DNA from: Rutstroemia sp. NJR-2017a BVV2 | Lineage: Eukaryota > Ascomycota > Leotiomycetes > Helotiales > Rutstroemiaceae | DNA: 64,000 bases | Assembly (NCBI GenBank): GCA_002946415.1 | Contig: NJPS01000041.1 | Coordinates: 186,001-250,000 of the forward strand | Reading direction: 5' to 3' | Part shown: piece by piece, positions 35,001 through 46,491 of the stretch | Position numbering within the stretch: position 1 is the first letter of the stretch | How the letters are laid out: each line of letters begins with the position of its first letter | Program-made: the position numbers and the translations under genes | The notes under the pieces: model-generated | What the model was told of the DNA's origin: nothing | Databases searched by the model: none | What the model saw: only the letters and a program-made list of their open reading frames with translations

Positions 35001-36540
35001 CCATATTTTCATCGAGGCCAGCAGCAGTGTGAGAATCCCACCGTCAGAAGCTACGAACTTTCGTTTTCATAATCATGAATGCTATTTCATATTCACACTC
35101 AATATCATCTTTACTCAATGCTCACCATCACTATTCTAACTTTGTTTGCTCAATTACTATGCTTTATTCTGAAAAAAAAAAAAACACTACTTCATTGCAA
35201 ATACGAAGATGATTGCTCGAGGGATATCCACAGGTATTGGAGAAGCCTCTGTAAAAGAGTTAGAGCTGGATTAGTCTTTGGTCACCAGAATGAACTCTGA
35301 GTACAACTTCCCTTTATATACTCCTAGAAACCATCACAACACCCTACTACCTACAATATTACAGGGATATCATCGTGAATGGTTCGTTTTCTCTAGTGAA
35401 TTTTCGGCCTATAAGAGAGCACGGGATGCATCTCACGAGTCACAGAGCAAATCATCCAACCGTTCAATCGTACAACAGCTATGACGACATCATCGTGACT
35501 GATTTTTATTTCTTTCAAGGAGGCACTATATAAATATACCTCACACTGTACACACAGCGTACGGCTTACGGAATCATCTTCCACATATCACGCTCTATCC
35601 GCTAGTAGGATGGTCTGATAATAGAATTCTACCTATTGCTCTCATTTCCCCCTACATCGTTATTAGTTCTCCCTCCAATGTGCCTCCATTGTCGTCATCA
35701 TCATCCTCCTCCTCCTCTCCTTCCCCCCTCCTTCTACTCCCATAACCCCACACCATAAAAATTCACCAACGCACCACCTAGGTAACGAAACTTTCGTTAC
35801 TTGAGTTTGATCTATTCCGAGTGATTTAGGTCACTAGGTGAAGGATTAGTACTGTAGTCCTCAAACTGTGTGGGGAGTTCATTCATAGACCCCTGATTCG
35901 GAAAACTTTCTCCCGCGTGTACGGAGAGATTGATTCACCAACCACTCCACCTCCACCTGCACCAAACCAGTATAATTCACCCAACCTTACACAGTAGATG
36001 GCGATATTGAATATACAGACATGCATACACAAAAATCTTACCCCCACTCCCATGAATCATATATAAACGCGAATATTTCCTCTCTGAGCAAGACAAGAAG
36101 TTCCAAAATTCCTAGACAAATCAACGACAGGCCACTCCAAGTGAAAGGCTGTAATACATATCTAGAAATCGATTTTTGTTTGGTAGGGTCTGACACTTGT
36201 GTACAGAAACAAAAGAAAGTCTTAGTTGTTGTTGTTGCACGTGTATGATTGTTGTTGTTGTGAATTTATGTTGCTGTCATATATCTGTTGCCGCTATCAC
36301 CTCCTTTTCTGCCATCTCCGCCTTGCTGTCATCTCTCCATTACTGTAATCCCTCCGTCACTGCCATCCCTCCGTTACTCTCGTCTCCCCTTCCCCATCAT
36401 CTCTCCTCCCAGGCTCCCACCCTCGGAAACAGCCGAAACCAGCCACCTACCTCAGCCCCATATCATTCACTGCTCGCTCCCAGAGCTCTATACAATATAA
36501 CCTTAAACAATACCCCTCTCTCCAACAAACCTGCCCCAGC
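32011..36540. other. Large gene-poor region
   Basis: 4.5 kb with no confident gene. One plus-strand frame of 133 codons (32795-33196, with segments such as ILPLWKVGDRLRRAVSL) has coding-like composition but starts with TTG and has no recognised domain. A CTC/CAT-rich microsatellite lies near 35690-35740, and a palindrome at 35782-35800 is listed separately. Confidence 0.45.
35782..35800. repeat. 19-bp palindrome
   Basis: GTAACGAAA-C-TTTCGTTAC, perfect with a one-base centre. An outer CACCTA/TAGGTG pair encloses it at a distance, so it may be part of a small folded or inverted-repeat element. Confidence 0.7.
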
Positions 36541-36770
36541 GAAGTCATGGCGCAATGGTAGAGTGCGGCGAACCTGATAACTAACCTTCAGGCGTCGAGC
36601 AACATTCTCCTTGTGGGTAATGACGGGCAGTCACGGCAGTGATCCCGAACTACTGTTAAAGCCTTCGAGTGGTAGTTCTGGAGTTCATTGGAGCTAGGAA
36701 GGGCGCCCCGCGGGGGCGCCTGGAGCTTTTGACTTTTTGGATTACTGGTTTTTTTGGTTTTTGGCTTTTT
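36541..36770 (+). other. Pol III-like segment with GC hairpin, identity unclear
   Basis: The segment begins with TGGCGCAATGGTAGAG, which matches a tRNA A box and D arm. A CCTGA/TCAGG stem-loop follows, and later a strong GGCGCCCC-GCG-GGGGCGCC hairpin (about 36699-36719) followed by T-rich runs like Pol III ends. No T arm or full cloverleaf can be drawn, so it is not called a tRNA. A decayed tRNA-derived SINE or another noncoding RNA is possible. Confidence 0.25.
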
Positions 36771-37646
36771 GCATCTGCGACTCTTCTATCTCCTCTACTT
36801 TCCTCTTATTTCAGCTCACTGTCACCCCCAAAATACACCTACCTATACCATCCCAAAAACCCTTACATGTTCCTTACCTTCCGCCGAGCACGTTACATTT
36901 ACCTCTCCCTCTTCAAAGCACCTTACGCAAAGGCGTTTTTCTTGTACTTGTTGTGCTGTACATCCTCTTCCAACTCCCCTCCCCACCCTTCTTTATATAC
37001 CCTTTTACCACCCCCTTCTCTCACCCCCTCCTCCCCTCTTCCCTGCCCTTACCCCCCACGTACTCAGCAGCTGCCAACTGATTCACCACCAAGTTCAAGT
37101 TCCAACCATGTGAATAATAAACAGCAGCCTCAATCTCAATCTATACATTCACTTCTTCAATCTCGCATCCACCTCAGCAGATGAAAAATTTTCCACCTAG
37201 TCCCACCCCAACCAGCATCCCGCGCCCGATCGCCACATCATCAGAACCGCATGGCATGGCTGCTTGAGTACTCTTCCAGTCTTGGAGTATCGATTCGAGA
37301 GTATGATTAATATACAGACACAGCTGCAGTAGGTCTAAACTTTCCAATTAAAAATTTCCGTGATGTGATGCAGGCCGTTAAAAACTTTCTTATTTTAAAA
37401 ACCACTATTTATGTATGTACTTTTTCTATAATATGTATGTATGCAAGCATGCAAGCCTCTCCAACGGGCCTACTAAAATAAACCAACGATGAAGCGCATG
37501 TCCCTCCAAAAGCACCACTGTATAAAGCAACGACGATGCCAATGTAAAACGCCATGCACCCCATTCCCCCAGAACGCCCACGCTATCCCATGGAACACAT
37601 TTTCAAAAACTTCGCTTTTCTTCAAAAAACTCCTCCCTGTAATATC
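36771..37646. other. Pyrimidine-rich spacer
   Basis: Long C/T-rich, CCC-laden plus strand; open frames here are low-complexity and not accepted. Confidence 0.5.
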
Positions 37647-39215
37647 TCAAACAACCCACCCCTCCTTCTCCAAAGCCCACTTCACCGCGCCCAAAACATC
37701 ATGCACCACCACCTTCGGCTTATACGCCGGCACCGTACCACTCCTATACACGCCCGTCTCGACCAGCACCGAGGTCCATTCCGCGCCATGCGCAGACTCG
37801 AATTCGTTCGCGCCGCGGATGTCTGATTCCGGGTTATCGCCTACCATGAAGACGCGTTTCAGATGGGGGATTTTCTTCGTCGAGGCACCGAGCAGGTGCG
37901 CGCGATAGCGGTTCAGGACGCGTTCGGCGTATTTGTAGGTTGCAGGATGAGGCTTGCCGATGACGGTGCGGTCGAGTTTGGCGCCTCCCGTGGTGGCGTT
38001 CCAGACGCCTTCGAGGGAGGCTTGGAAGCCGCCTTGGCCGAGACGGGGCATGTGGTGGGAGGTGGCCCAGAAGAGGTCCGGGTTGGAGAAGTAGAGTTTG
38101 GGTTGGGAGTCTTGCTGCCAGCCATTGTTGGGGAGAGAGGAGTCGCCGTTTTTGGGAGAGTAGGTTCCGAGGATGCCTTTTTCGGAAAGGAGGAGGTCGA
38201 GGACGACTTGGGTGTCGAGGGCCCAGTCGCGGGGATCGTTGAAGATCATTATGGCGTCGAATTTGAGGGATTGAGAGGGGTTTTTGAGGTCGACGGGGAG
38301 GGGGAGTGGACGCGTGGCTTTGTGGTAGTAGTCGGAGAAGATTTGGTTGAAGGGCCAAATTGTTGGGTAGGCCATGAGGATATCACCTGGTGTAACGACT
38401 TTGCTGAAGCCATACCTAAGCCAAGATTTAGTTTTGTGTGCATTAGTTGGGCTGCAAAAGCGAGCGACTCACTGCTCAGCAACTTTGCGACATGCGTCTC
38501 CATCTCCACCAGTGACCAAAATTGTCTTGTCCTTCAAGGGTTCTGCATCCTCGGAGCCTTCGACAAGTTGTCGGAAGGGGGTGTGTGATTGCACGAAATT
38601 CTCCTCTGTAAGTGGAACGTTCAACTTCTTGCTTAATTCTGCGACACGAGCGCTTTCATGTTTGCCTCCCCCGTTGGTCAATAGAATAAAAGGAATATTG
38701 TTAGAGTGAAGCAGATTCAAAGCCTCAGATGCTCCTGGGAGTGGGGAGGAAGATCTCAACAGTACACCATCAATGCTAGTAAAAAATAGTCAGATATTGT
38801 TGCCCCACATCAAGAGAAGACGAGCGACAAGGACATACTCGAAAGCAAAGGCAAAGCCCGGTGGGGGCTTTGTATGAGTGGCAGCAGTAGCAGTGCTAAA
38901 GTGGCGAGAAGCAGTAGTTGGTGCCATTAGACTTAAGTTGGATTTCGATGTGAAGGAGTGTGAGAAGGACGAAGAGCAGGAAGTAGAAGAGAGTGGGAAG
39001 GTCTTTGAATATATAGGACCTTGTGTGTGACCTTGTTGGCTACAACATGGCTGAGCTCTGGCGGGGTTGGAGATAAAGGTTGAGGTTATCGTCCCATCTC
39101 GCGACCTCCAAGCTGAGGTGCTAGCCGATATCTTGCGGCGGCTAACTTTGAGGTTATTCAATTGAATGACTCGACCGACTTGACCGAGTCGACCGATAAG
39201 AGGCCTGCTCATCAT
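37647..39215 (-). CDS. HAD superfamily hydrolase, CECR5/YKR070W type
   Basis: Three exons by eye on the minus strand: 39215-38839, 38775-38473, 38415-37647. GT-AG introns of 63 and 57 bp, and the frame closes at 482 residues. After splicing, motif I reads DIDGVL (nucleophile and acid aspartates). Motif II lies in FILLTNGG, the Lys of motif III in VIGKPHPATYKYA, and motif IV is MVGDNPESDIRGA. This is the HAD-IIA type with a large C2 cap between motifs II and III. The start at 39215 gives an N-terminus rich in Arg and Ser without acidic residues (SRPLIGRLGQVGRVIQ), a good mitochondrial presequence. An inner ATG at 38927 would give 386 residues. Substrate unknown; yeast and human relatives are mitochondrial. 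Confidence 0.9.
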
Positions 39216-39333
39216 TTCTTTGTGCTTGGGGACGCGCGTGGGTGGTTGTGTGGACACGAAGTAACAAATCCTTTTGGAGAGGGGCACATGTAAGAAAGAA
39301 GAGGGAAGCGCGTATGGAGGTGAATCTTCGTGG

Positions 39334-39361
39334 TATCCTTGGTGGGGCCCCACCAAGGATA
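39334..39361. promoter_or_regulatory. Perfect 28-bp palindrome upstream of the HAD gene
   Basis: TATCCTTGGTGGGG followed directly by its reverse complement, with no spacer. It lies about 120 bp before the chosen start of the HAD gene, in its promoter or 5' leader. It could bind a symmetric dimer or fold into a strong RNA hairpin. Confidence 0.6.
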
Positions 39362-40389
39362 TTTTTCTGCGCATCTGGTAGCTAGCTCAACCTTATCTAC
39401 AATCTACAACCCGGTCAAAGCTTCCTTCAAGGTTCGAAGCAGCAGATGGAAATCCGACCTCTGAATAACTTCCACTCTTGGAATCATTTTATCAGTGAAA
39501 CTTATTGTTGGTCATGTTGCTGAACTCGACAAGATTCACAGCAGAACTGTCTAGGAGTTCTCCGTGATACAAGTGCATTTAATAGTCGGATTACGAACAG
39601 GCCTGCAATGATCCGGGCCAACACAAGAAGAAGGCCAACAACCTCTTGTGTAACCTCCCATGAAGTGGCCCAAAAGGATATGCGAGTTCAGAATCTGCAT
39701 CGGAATCTTTCGGAGTTCTCCTATCTCGCATTCACTAGCCATCGTTCGCACATTCCGCGGCACACTTTTGCAACTTGCAGCACATCGATGTTGGTTCTAA
39801 CTGCTCTCGTAATCTGATATCAGCAACGTTATCCACATATCCACTCCTACAAGGCTGTGCTTTTCCTTGTCTCGAAGGAGGAACTAACGATGAGGCTGAT
39901 CTTTAGTTCGCTTATGTAATCGATAGTGAAACAGATCGCGCTAACACAAACCACTAAACGCGATAATTCGCGACAAGACCGCGCCATGGTCATTGCGCTT
40001 ATCCCCATTGATCTTGTTCCGGTCCTTGTTTCTTCCTTTCATTTCCACAACCCCCTCAATTTTCATAATTTACATATGTTCATCTTGTAATCACAACTTT
40101 CATTTACATACTGTATTCACAATTCGTCGTCATCTTATCGCATTCATCGATTGTATTTCTTGATTCTATTTTCATCCATCTGTTCTGTTCAGCGCCATTG
40201 GATCTTGTGCTTGAGGCGGGTTGTCTCGGCCGGCCTACTCTTTAATCCATCGATACCCACGAGTGCATCAATCGCATATACGCAAAACTCATCCTGCACA
40301 ATTACACACATCTACCCCATCATCTCTACATAAAAACCACCAACTGGACCCCTCTAATCGATAACTTTTACGGATACCACAACCACGCA
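39362..40389. other. Divergent promoter region
   Basis: Separates the HAD gene and the RNR inhibitor gene, which are transcribed away from each other. Near 39957-39975 lie AACGCGA and TTCGCGA, MCB-like CGCG cores that would fit G1/S control of the right-hand gene; this is weak. Confidence 0.4.
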
Positions 40390-41148
40390 ATGCCCTCCCA
40401 CATCCACCAAGCCAAGCGTCCCTACGCCGGCTCGCACTCTCAATCCCAATCCGCCATCACCAACTACTTCTCTCCAACCTCCCTTCTCCCCAGCGCCGCC
40501 CCACCTCCCGCCCCCGCCCAACCAACCCTCCCCCACCCCATCCAATCCTCGCTCCTCTCCGTCGGCATGCGCATCCGCAAGTCCGTGCCCGAAGGCTACA
40601 AAACCGGGGATCCGTATTCCTCCTTCTCTCTGTTCTCCGAGTCAAACAACCCCAACAGCACCTCTACATCTACACTCACACCCAAATACAAAGGCACACG
40701 ACCGCGCGCCGGGATGCGCGAACTCACGCCCTTTTGCGGGCTGATGAAAACGGGGGGACTGGGTGTGCAGGGACAGCAGTGGGATTATAGTATTGGGGGA
40801 GAGGTGATTGAGGATGGGGATGAGGAGGAGGAGGGGGAAGGGGAGGGGTGGGGGAGTCAGGATAGTGTGGGGAGTTATGGGAGGGGAAGTGCGGCGAAGA
40901 GGAGGTTTCTTGATGATGCGGAGGGAGAGGGAGAGGAAGCGAATGATGAGAATGGCCCGGGGAGGATATTGATGGATAGTGGATTTGGTGGTAGGAAGAT
41001 TGCTGTACCGAGGTCGAGGAAGGCTATGAAAAGTGGAGGGGGGAGAAGCAGTCTAGGTGGTGATGAGAATGCAAATATGGATTTCGAAGAAGCTGAGTTT
41101 CTGGATTATGGATTAGCGGCAGACGAGGTACAAATGGGTGGGTTGTAG
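40390..41148 (+). CDS. Ribonucleotide reductase inhibitor, Spd1/Dif1-like
   Basis: 252 residues, single exon. The conserved block SLLSVGMRIRKSVPEGYKT (about residues 55-73) is the hallmark of the Spd1/Dif1/Sml1-related RNR inhibitors, which restrain or relocalise the small RNR subunit outside S phase. Residues about 20-27 read QSAITNYF. This fits the PCNA-interacting PIP box (Q-x2-I-x2-aromatic-aromatic) and has the Thr-Asn pair close to the TD of PIP degrons used by CRL4-Cdt2. The remainder is acidic and disordered (EDGDEEEEGEGEG). Expected role: keep dNTP levels in check and be destroyed when PCNA is on chromatin. The family call rests on one motif plus overall layout. Confidence 0.8.
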   Translation: MPSHIHQAKRPYAGSHSQSQSAITNYFSPTSLLPSAAPPPAPAQPTLPHPIQSSLLSVGMRIRKSVPEGYKTGDPYSSFSLFSESNNPNSTSTSTLTPKYKGTRPRAGMRELTPFCGLMKTGGLGVQGQQWDYSIGGEVIEDGDEEEEGEGEGWGSQDSVGSYGRGSAAKRRFLDDAEGEGEEANDENGPGRILMDSGFGGRKIAVPRSRKAMKSGGGRSSLGGDENANMDFEEAEFLDYGLAADEVQMGGL

Positions 41149-41707
41149 AGTTGATGGACTGTCAGTTTTTGCACTGCGAGTTCTTTGTCTGCGTTATGGA
41201 TGGGATACTGGGAATCACATGAGCGTGCAAGCTATATATGCACAGCGAAAATTGTACCATGGGAGTTTAGGAAGGATTTGGCATATCAGGGCTATACACA
41301 ACGTATTTTGGTCGATGGGTGTTGTTGGATGGAAGACGTTTTACTGAGCGTTGACTACAGTTACAGCGCAAATGCTTGCTTTCTTTTATTAATGTATAGG
41401 ATAGGTAGTCGATCAGGCCGCTACAATAGCACTGTCTTGATATCATTTTATGAAGACACACTTCCATAGCCAACAATGCATGCACGCAGTATCCAAGCTC
41501 CAGAGTCCACTCAAAAAGGCCCACGCAAAAGCATGAAAGGAAGAATGAATTACCTGCCAAGTACCTACGGATTCCAGTCCACGACTTACAAAATCCCCCC
41601 GGAGCATAATACGCAAAGCGAAAAGCTAAACCAATATCCATATCCATTCTCACTCGAATCCAGAAGTACCCAACCCACCTGCTACTCCAATTGCAAAAAG
41701 AATAAAC
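41149..41707. other. Intergenic between convergent genes
   Basis: No supported gene; 3' flanks of the two neighbours. Confidence 0.5.
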
Positions 41708-43022
41708 CTACTCACCCCATACTTCCCTAAACTCCAAAAGATCCCTCTGTCCGTACAATTCCCCCGCAACAGTAATAATCATATTAACCGTCGCTCTGGT
41801 GTTCCACTTCGCAGCTTTTGCTGCCTCCACGGAAATTGTTTTTGATGAGGATTCAGGCTGTGCTTCGGTTGCTGTTTCTGCCTCTGTTGGTGTCTCGGCG
41901 CTTGTGTTTGTATTCGTATCTGTATTTGCGCTGATACTGGCTAAAATCCGGGCCTTGTAGGCTGCCAGCTCGGCAAGATCCTCCGTAGCGGTTACATTGG
42001 TTACCGGCTGGTCGTCGATCTCGGGTACTTCGCCATCTTCCACGTCGCCTACCTCGGCCTCGGGTTCGTCTTCTTCGACCTTGTCTTCGCGTAACCCGCG
42101 CGCGACCGAAACTGCTTTTTTGCCTAACTCTCGGATAATTCCGACTTCTTCACTGCTCAACTCACCCCGGTCTGGTAGTCGTCCTAGTAGACCCCATACC
42201 CACCTACTAACTTTTTCATCGACGTCCTTTCCTGTGCTGAGGAGGGTTCCGCCTAGGACTAGTCTGAGTAATTTGAAAACTGTCGCTTTGTCCATGCTTG
42301 CTAATTGGACGGACATTGGATTCACCGTTCGCATCTTCCATCTCCACCAGCGACTGTTTTTGGTGTCCAGTCGGCCTAGATGAACAGGGTGATCTGCGTC
42401 GAGCTTTTTTACCAGTTCGGGCGGTGGTGTTCTTTGCAATTGTTGACGGAGCGTTTCGAAGCGCGTTAGTATAGAGTCGAAATACACGAGTTGGGGATCT
42501 TGTGCGCCGTCTGAGTCTTCATAGGCGCCAAATCCTCCGTCGTTTTCACCTTCAATGTCGGGCGCAGCATAGTATGCGCCGTCCTCGTAGTAACCTCTGA
42601 AATCACCAACACCGTTTTCGTAGATCAAGCGATCGTATCCATTGGATGAGTTTGTGGTTCTAGGTTCGGACGGCACGCACAGTACTGGTGGGAGACCTTC
42701 TGCTTCTTGTCTATATGTGAGAATTCATATTAGCGATTTTTCCTAGCAATTGAAAAAGATACACTCAGCACAGCTCCAGAAAGTATGGATCGATATAGTA
42801 GAAAGACAGAAGTACTAACCTCACAGCTCTCAAGTAACTCAAAGCATCCACAGCATCTTGATCACCATCGTCACCATCCAATGTATCTGCATCTAAACCA
42901 GGAAGTGCGCTTCGCTGGCCATACACAGGATCAACGCGTGCTTCGACCGATGCTTTCGCGCGAGACTTGTTACTGTAAAGGCGAGATGGAGACGGCGACC
43001 GTTGACGTTTCGTACCCGCCAT
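41708..43022 (-). CDS. Gemin2/SIP1 family protein (SMN complex)
   Basis: Two exons on the minus strand, 43022-42820 and 42710-41708, with a 109-bp GT-AG intron; 401 residues. The N-terminus is basic and Ser-rich, then RVDPVYGQRSALPGL. Across the splice it reads ALSYLRAVRQEAEGLP, matching the YLRxVxxEA start of the SIP1 domain. Later blocks also fit Gemin2: MSVQLASMDKATVFKLL, then RWVWGLLGRLP, and near the end VNMIITVAGELYGQRDLLEF. An acidic linker rich in Glu, Thr and Asn interrupts the domain. Role: scaffold holding Sm proteins for snRNP assembly together with SMN. Cytoplasmic and nuclear. Confidence 0.85.
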
Positions 43023-43325
43023 GTTGGTGTGTGTCAACAAAAATGGTAGCTACGGTTGGGAAATTATTTCGACAAGGGAAGTTACCTGGAGACAGGGCTG
43101 ATTAGTCATCCGGGGCATTTCCGTGGTGGCAAGGTTTACAAACTTATGACGATATTCTCAAGATAACCTCTAATTCCATCATTTGAACTGGACTCGGGAT
43201 ATGCTAATTGCAGCTCTAAAATATGGCTAATATTTCGATTCAACCGTGAAAGATCACTCACAGTGTAGTCTCATCGGCTACGCACCTATTTCCATTCAAA
43301 AATAATTGACAGTTAACCCGTCCCA
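43023..43325. other. Short divergent promoter
   Basis: 303 bp shared by the Gemin2-like gene (minus) and the F-box gene (plus); no gene. Confidence 0.6.
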
Positions 43326-44668
43326 ATGGCTCTCGATGCACAAAGCAACTGGAACGTAGAGATGTCACAGCCCATGAAGCTGTCGATACGGTCGGGAAGA
43401 CCAGAGACGGTTCCAGAGTACTTGCATCGTAATGAGGCGGACTACCTCAAACCACCAACTCGCGAGATCCTCCTCCCTCTCGAAATCATCTCTCACATCC
43501 TCTCCTTCATCCCCATCCGCGCCAGCAACCAGTCCACTTTCCACGCATGCACACTCGTCTCTCGCCTCTGGTACAGCGCATCTATCTCTATCCTCTACCA
43601 ACGCCCCTATCTCACAGGCGGCAACTTCAATTCCTTCGTCACCACCGTCTGCCCCTCCAAAAACGCACACATCCGGCAATCCCACCTCGCCGTGCTAGTC
43701 CGCCGCCTCGACATGGGCGAACTCGTGCACAACTCGTCCAAATCCCTGACCGCGCGACTCCTCGGCCGTCTCAAAGGCAACATCGAAGAATTCGTCGCTC
43801 CGCAAGCCTCCTTCGCCATCAACTCTTTCGCCGCCCTCAGCAAATGCACCAAGCTGCGGCACCTCGACCTCTCCCTGATATCCGCCTCCATATCCAACGA
43901 CCTCCTCTTCCAAACCCTCAAAAACCTCAGCGAGCTCGAAACCCTCTTCTTCCCCCGCAGCTCCAGCAGCGACGCCAAGAACCGCGAAACCAAACCGTAT
44001 TCCTGGCCGCCCAAACTCAAAGCCCTCCATCTAGCCGGCGGTGTCGACGATCACTTCCTGCACACGCATCTGAGCAATGTTCCCACCACACTCACACATT
44101 TCAGTATCCAACACTGTAGCATGGTGTACAGTTTCGCACTGCTGTCGACGCTGGAAAAGATCGGTCCGCGCTTACAACATCTTACGATCCGGCATCCGAT
44201 GTCGCGGATTGGCGGCGGAGCTCTCGACCACGTTCTTCTGAGCTGTCCGTCGCTGATCGCTTTCCGCATCTCCGCGGATTTCATCACAAATGCGCTGTTT
44301 CAGAGTATTCCTACAGGTCACCCGTTGCGGATACTAGATCTGGATTGCAGTGGGACGGCGGGCGCAGAGGTGGATATTAGTCCGGGGAAGGTGTATGATG
44401 CGGTAGAGGCGGGCAGGTTACCGGATTTGAGGAGCGTGAGGGTTAGTTCGAGGTTGGCGTGGGGAGCGACGCAGAGGAGGAGGGAGGATATCAAAGATTG
44501 TGAGTAGTGTTTCTTCTTACTTTTTGTTCTGTCATGTAGCTCTCCTTTATATTTCCCAAGTTCTTGTTAAATACTGACTTTCTCCTAGTGATGGAGATTA
44601 TGGAAGAAAACGATGACGAGAATCCCCTTGATGTATACCCGATCGGAGTCTTTACCTCCTATGATTGA
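43326..44668 (+). CDS. F-box protein with LRR-like repeats
   Basis: Two exons, 43326-44499 and 44589-44668, with an 89-bp GT-AG intron. The frame closes at 417 residues. The F-box is at about residues 47-90 (LLPLEIISHILSFIP, then ACTLVSRLWYSASI). The rest carries irregular leucine-rich repeats (LRHLDLSLIS, LSELETLFFP, PKLKALHLAGG, LQHLTIRHP, LRILDLDCSG). Expected to be the substrate receptor of an SCF ubiquitin ligase; its target is unknown. The first exon is very C-rich on the coding strand, so opposite-strand frames look open. Confidence 0.88.
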
Positions 44669-45180
44669 TGAGATAACATGTAGCCTTGTATTATATGATG
44701 CCAGACATTCTACCAACCGGGAAGTATTCTAAACTTCTTCAGTACGCCTTTGGAAACAACCTCACGATAACATATCACCGGTAAGTCTTGGCTGGTAAAT
44801 CTCTTTAGCTATTTTTAAAGGCTTCGTGGGTAATATATCAGCGTATTTCGCCCGTTAAAAGCCGGGAACTGGGGAAGAAATAAGCTATTTTCCCATTATA
44901 ATATTAAAGCGCCGCTTCTCACATGATGCCTCTTCGACTTGTGCTGCTCATAAAGCAATATTTTTCGCTCCCCACCAGCCCTTAAGCAACCGATACATGA
45001 GGATACAGACTACCTCCCTACTCAAAAAAACAAAAGCCATTTCCTGCAAAGCTACAATCATCCACCATTGAAAATACAGGCATGATATCGCACAAACAGA
45101 ACTCCTCAATAATCTCGTCTCCACATATTCCTCAAATCGAGACAGGAAAATGGCAGCCTATCGTTTGGCTCAAGCACCTC
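44669..45180. other. Intergenic between convergent genes
   Basis: No supported gene. Confidence 0.5.
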
Positions 45181-46491
45181 TTAGTATCCCACAAGCTTCT
45201 TCTTTGCTGCTCTCAAGATAGCAACACTTTCATCCCAAACGTTATTTGTTCCGGGCGCTGTAGTGTATCCAACGTCAGCTCTACGTTCGATCTCGACTTC
45301 CCACATTCGCTTCTGGTAGGCTTCAATGATCCTACGGTTGTTAGTGCTGGCAGGAATTCATTTGGATGGTACATACTCTGCTTCAAGAGCTTCTCTTCTG
45401 ACTCCGAGGACGAAGTAAGGGTCTTCAACTTCCGGTTCTAAAGGGCTAGTAGTTTGAGGTCTGGCCTGCCCGAACATATTGGTACTCCCAGAGTTCTGCG
45501 GAGCAGCATTCCCGGAGGTTTGAGCCAATGGAGGTCGTGTGACTGAACCGAAACCCATAGTCTTTGAGGAAGTCATGCTAGCAATGCTTTGAGAACCTCG
45601 TCTAGCTGGAGCTGCTTGTTGCTGAGTGCCTGGGGCATTCTCTTGTAAGAACGGCCTGAAGAGGTTGACTCCTTGCAGAACACTTGGAATTTGAGGTTCT
45701 AGATTTGGAGTTGCGGTCAGATTAGGCTGTCCGAATCTTGGCTGGAGCACATCTCTTCTAGCGTTATTGGCATCGAAAACTACAGCGTTGCTTCCGAAGA
45801 AAACTGGAGAACGGCCACGAGGTCGGGCTGGTAGGTGTGTTGGCGAGTATTGTTGTCGCAGTGGACTTCTCGAGCGACCGCGTTGTGCATTGTTTGAAGA
45901 TGATTGTTGTTGAGGACGGAAGCGTCTGCCATTTGGTGATGGTGATCTCCTGCGAATAGGTGATCTCGATCTTTGGCCTCTGGTGCCGAAATCTCTCATT
46001 GGTGATCTTCAAAGTCTCAGTCAGTTAAAAGATTGCATTCAGAAGAACCACTCACCGCGATCTGCGGCGTGTCATTCTCTCATTTAATGGTCGACCTCTC
46101 ATTTCTTCACGATTGAAGTGATATTCGACACAACCGCGATAGATCAATTCTTCATCGACCCAAATATTACAATTTGGAGAGATTTTCAACGAGTTGAGGA
46201 CTTTTGAACTATTGAAAGGTGACACTCAGCATTGGAATATTTAAAACGACCAAACCTCAAATCAATCACGTACCGGAGAAGTGGATCAGCATCTAAGCCA
46301 TGGTATTCACACCAAGGACGACTGCCAGGGAGTGCCTCGCCGCGTGGCCATCGTCTTCGGCGGTGAGGACAGTAACGCTCAATATGATTGAAGTTATGGC
46401 AGCGCCAGCATTCTTTGGGGGCTTCGCGACAGTAACCGTAGTGGAATCGGAGGCAGTTTTGACATGGGAGGGGAGTTTGAAAGTTGGACAT
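45181..46491 (-). CDS. Zinc-knuckle, RS-rich protein with J-like C-terminus
   Basis: Four exons by eye on the minus strand: 46491-46274, 46208-46056, 46006-45377, 45331-45181. All introns are GT-AG (65, 49 and 45 bp) and the frame closes at 383 residues. The N-terminus has two Cys/His fingers: CQNCLRFHYGYC and the CCHC knuckle CWRCHNFNHIERYC. A middle region is rich in Arg-Ser (RSRSPIRRRSPSP, RGRSRSPL) like splicing or mRNA factors. A Gln/Pro/Ser linker leads to a C-terminal DPYFVLGVRREALEAEIIEA followed by YQKRM. This resembles helices I-II of a DnaJ domain, but no HPD motif follows. Probably an RNA-associated protein; no name assigned. Confidence 0.78.

Noticed and set aside
36549..36640. 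Possible tRNA starting TGGCGCAATGG
   Set aside because: Has an A-box-like D arm but no T arm, B box or acceptor pairing.
37863..38588. 241-codon plus-strand open frame opposite the HAD gene
   Set aside because: Mirror of the coding frame on the other strand; the HAD motifs and splice phases support the minus strand.
43547..44119. 190-codon Arg/His/Pro-rich frame inside the F-box gene
   Set aside because: Out-of-frame reading of a C-rich coding exon; the F-box frame has clear domains.
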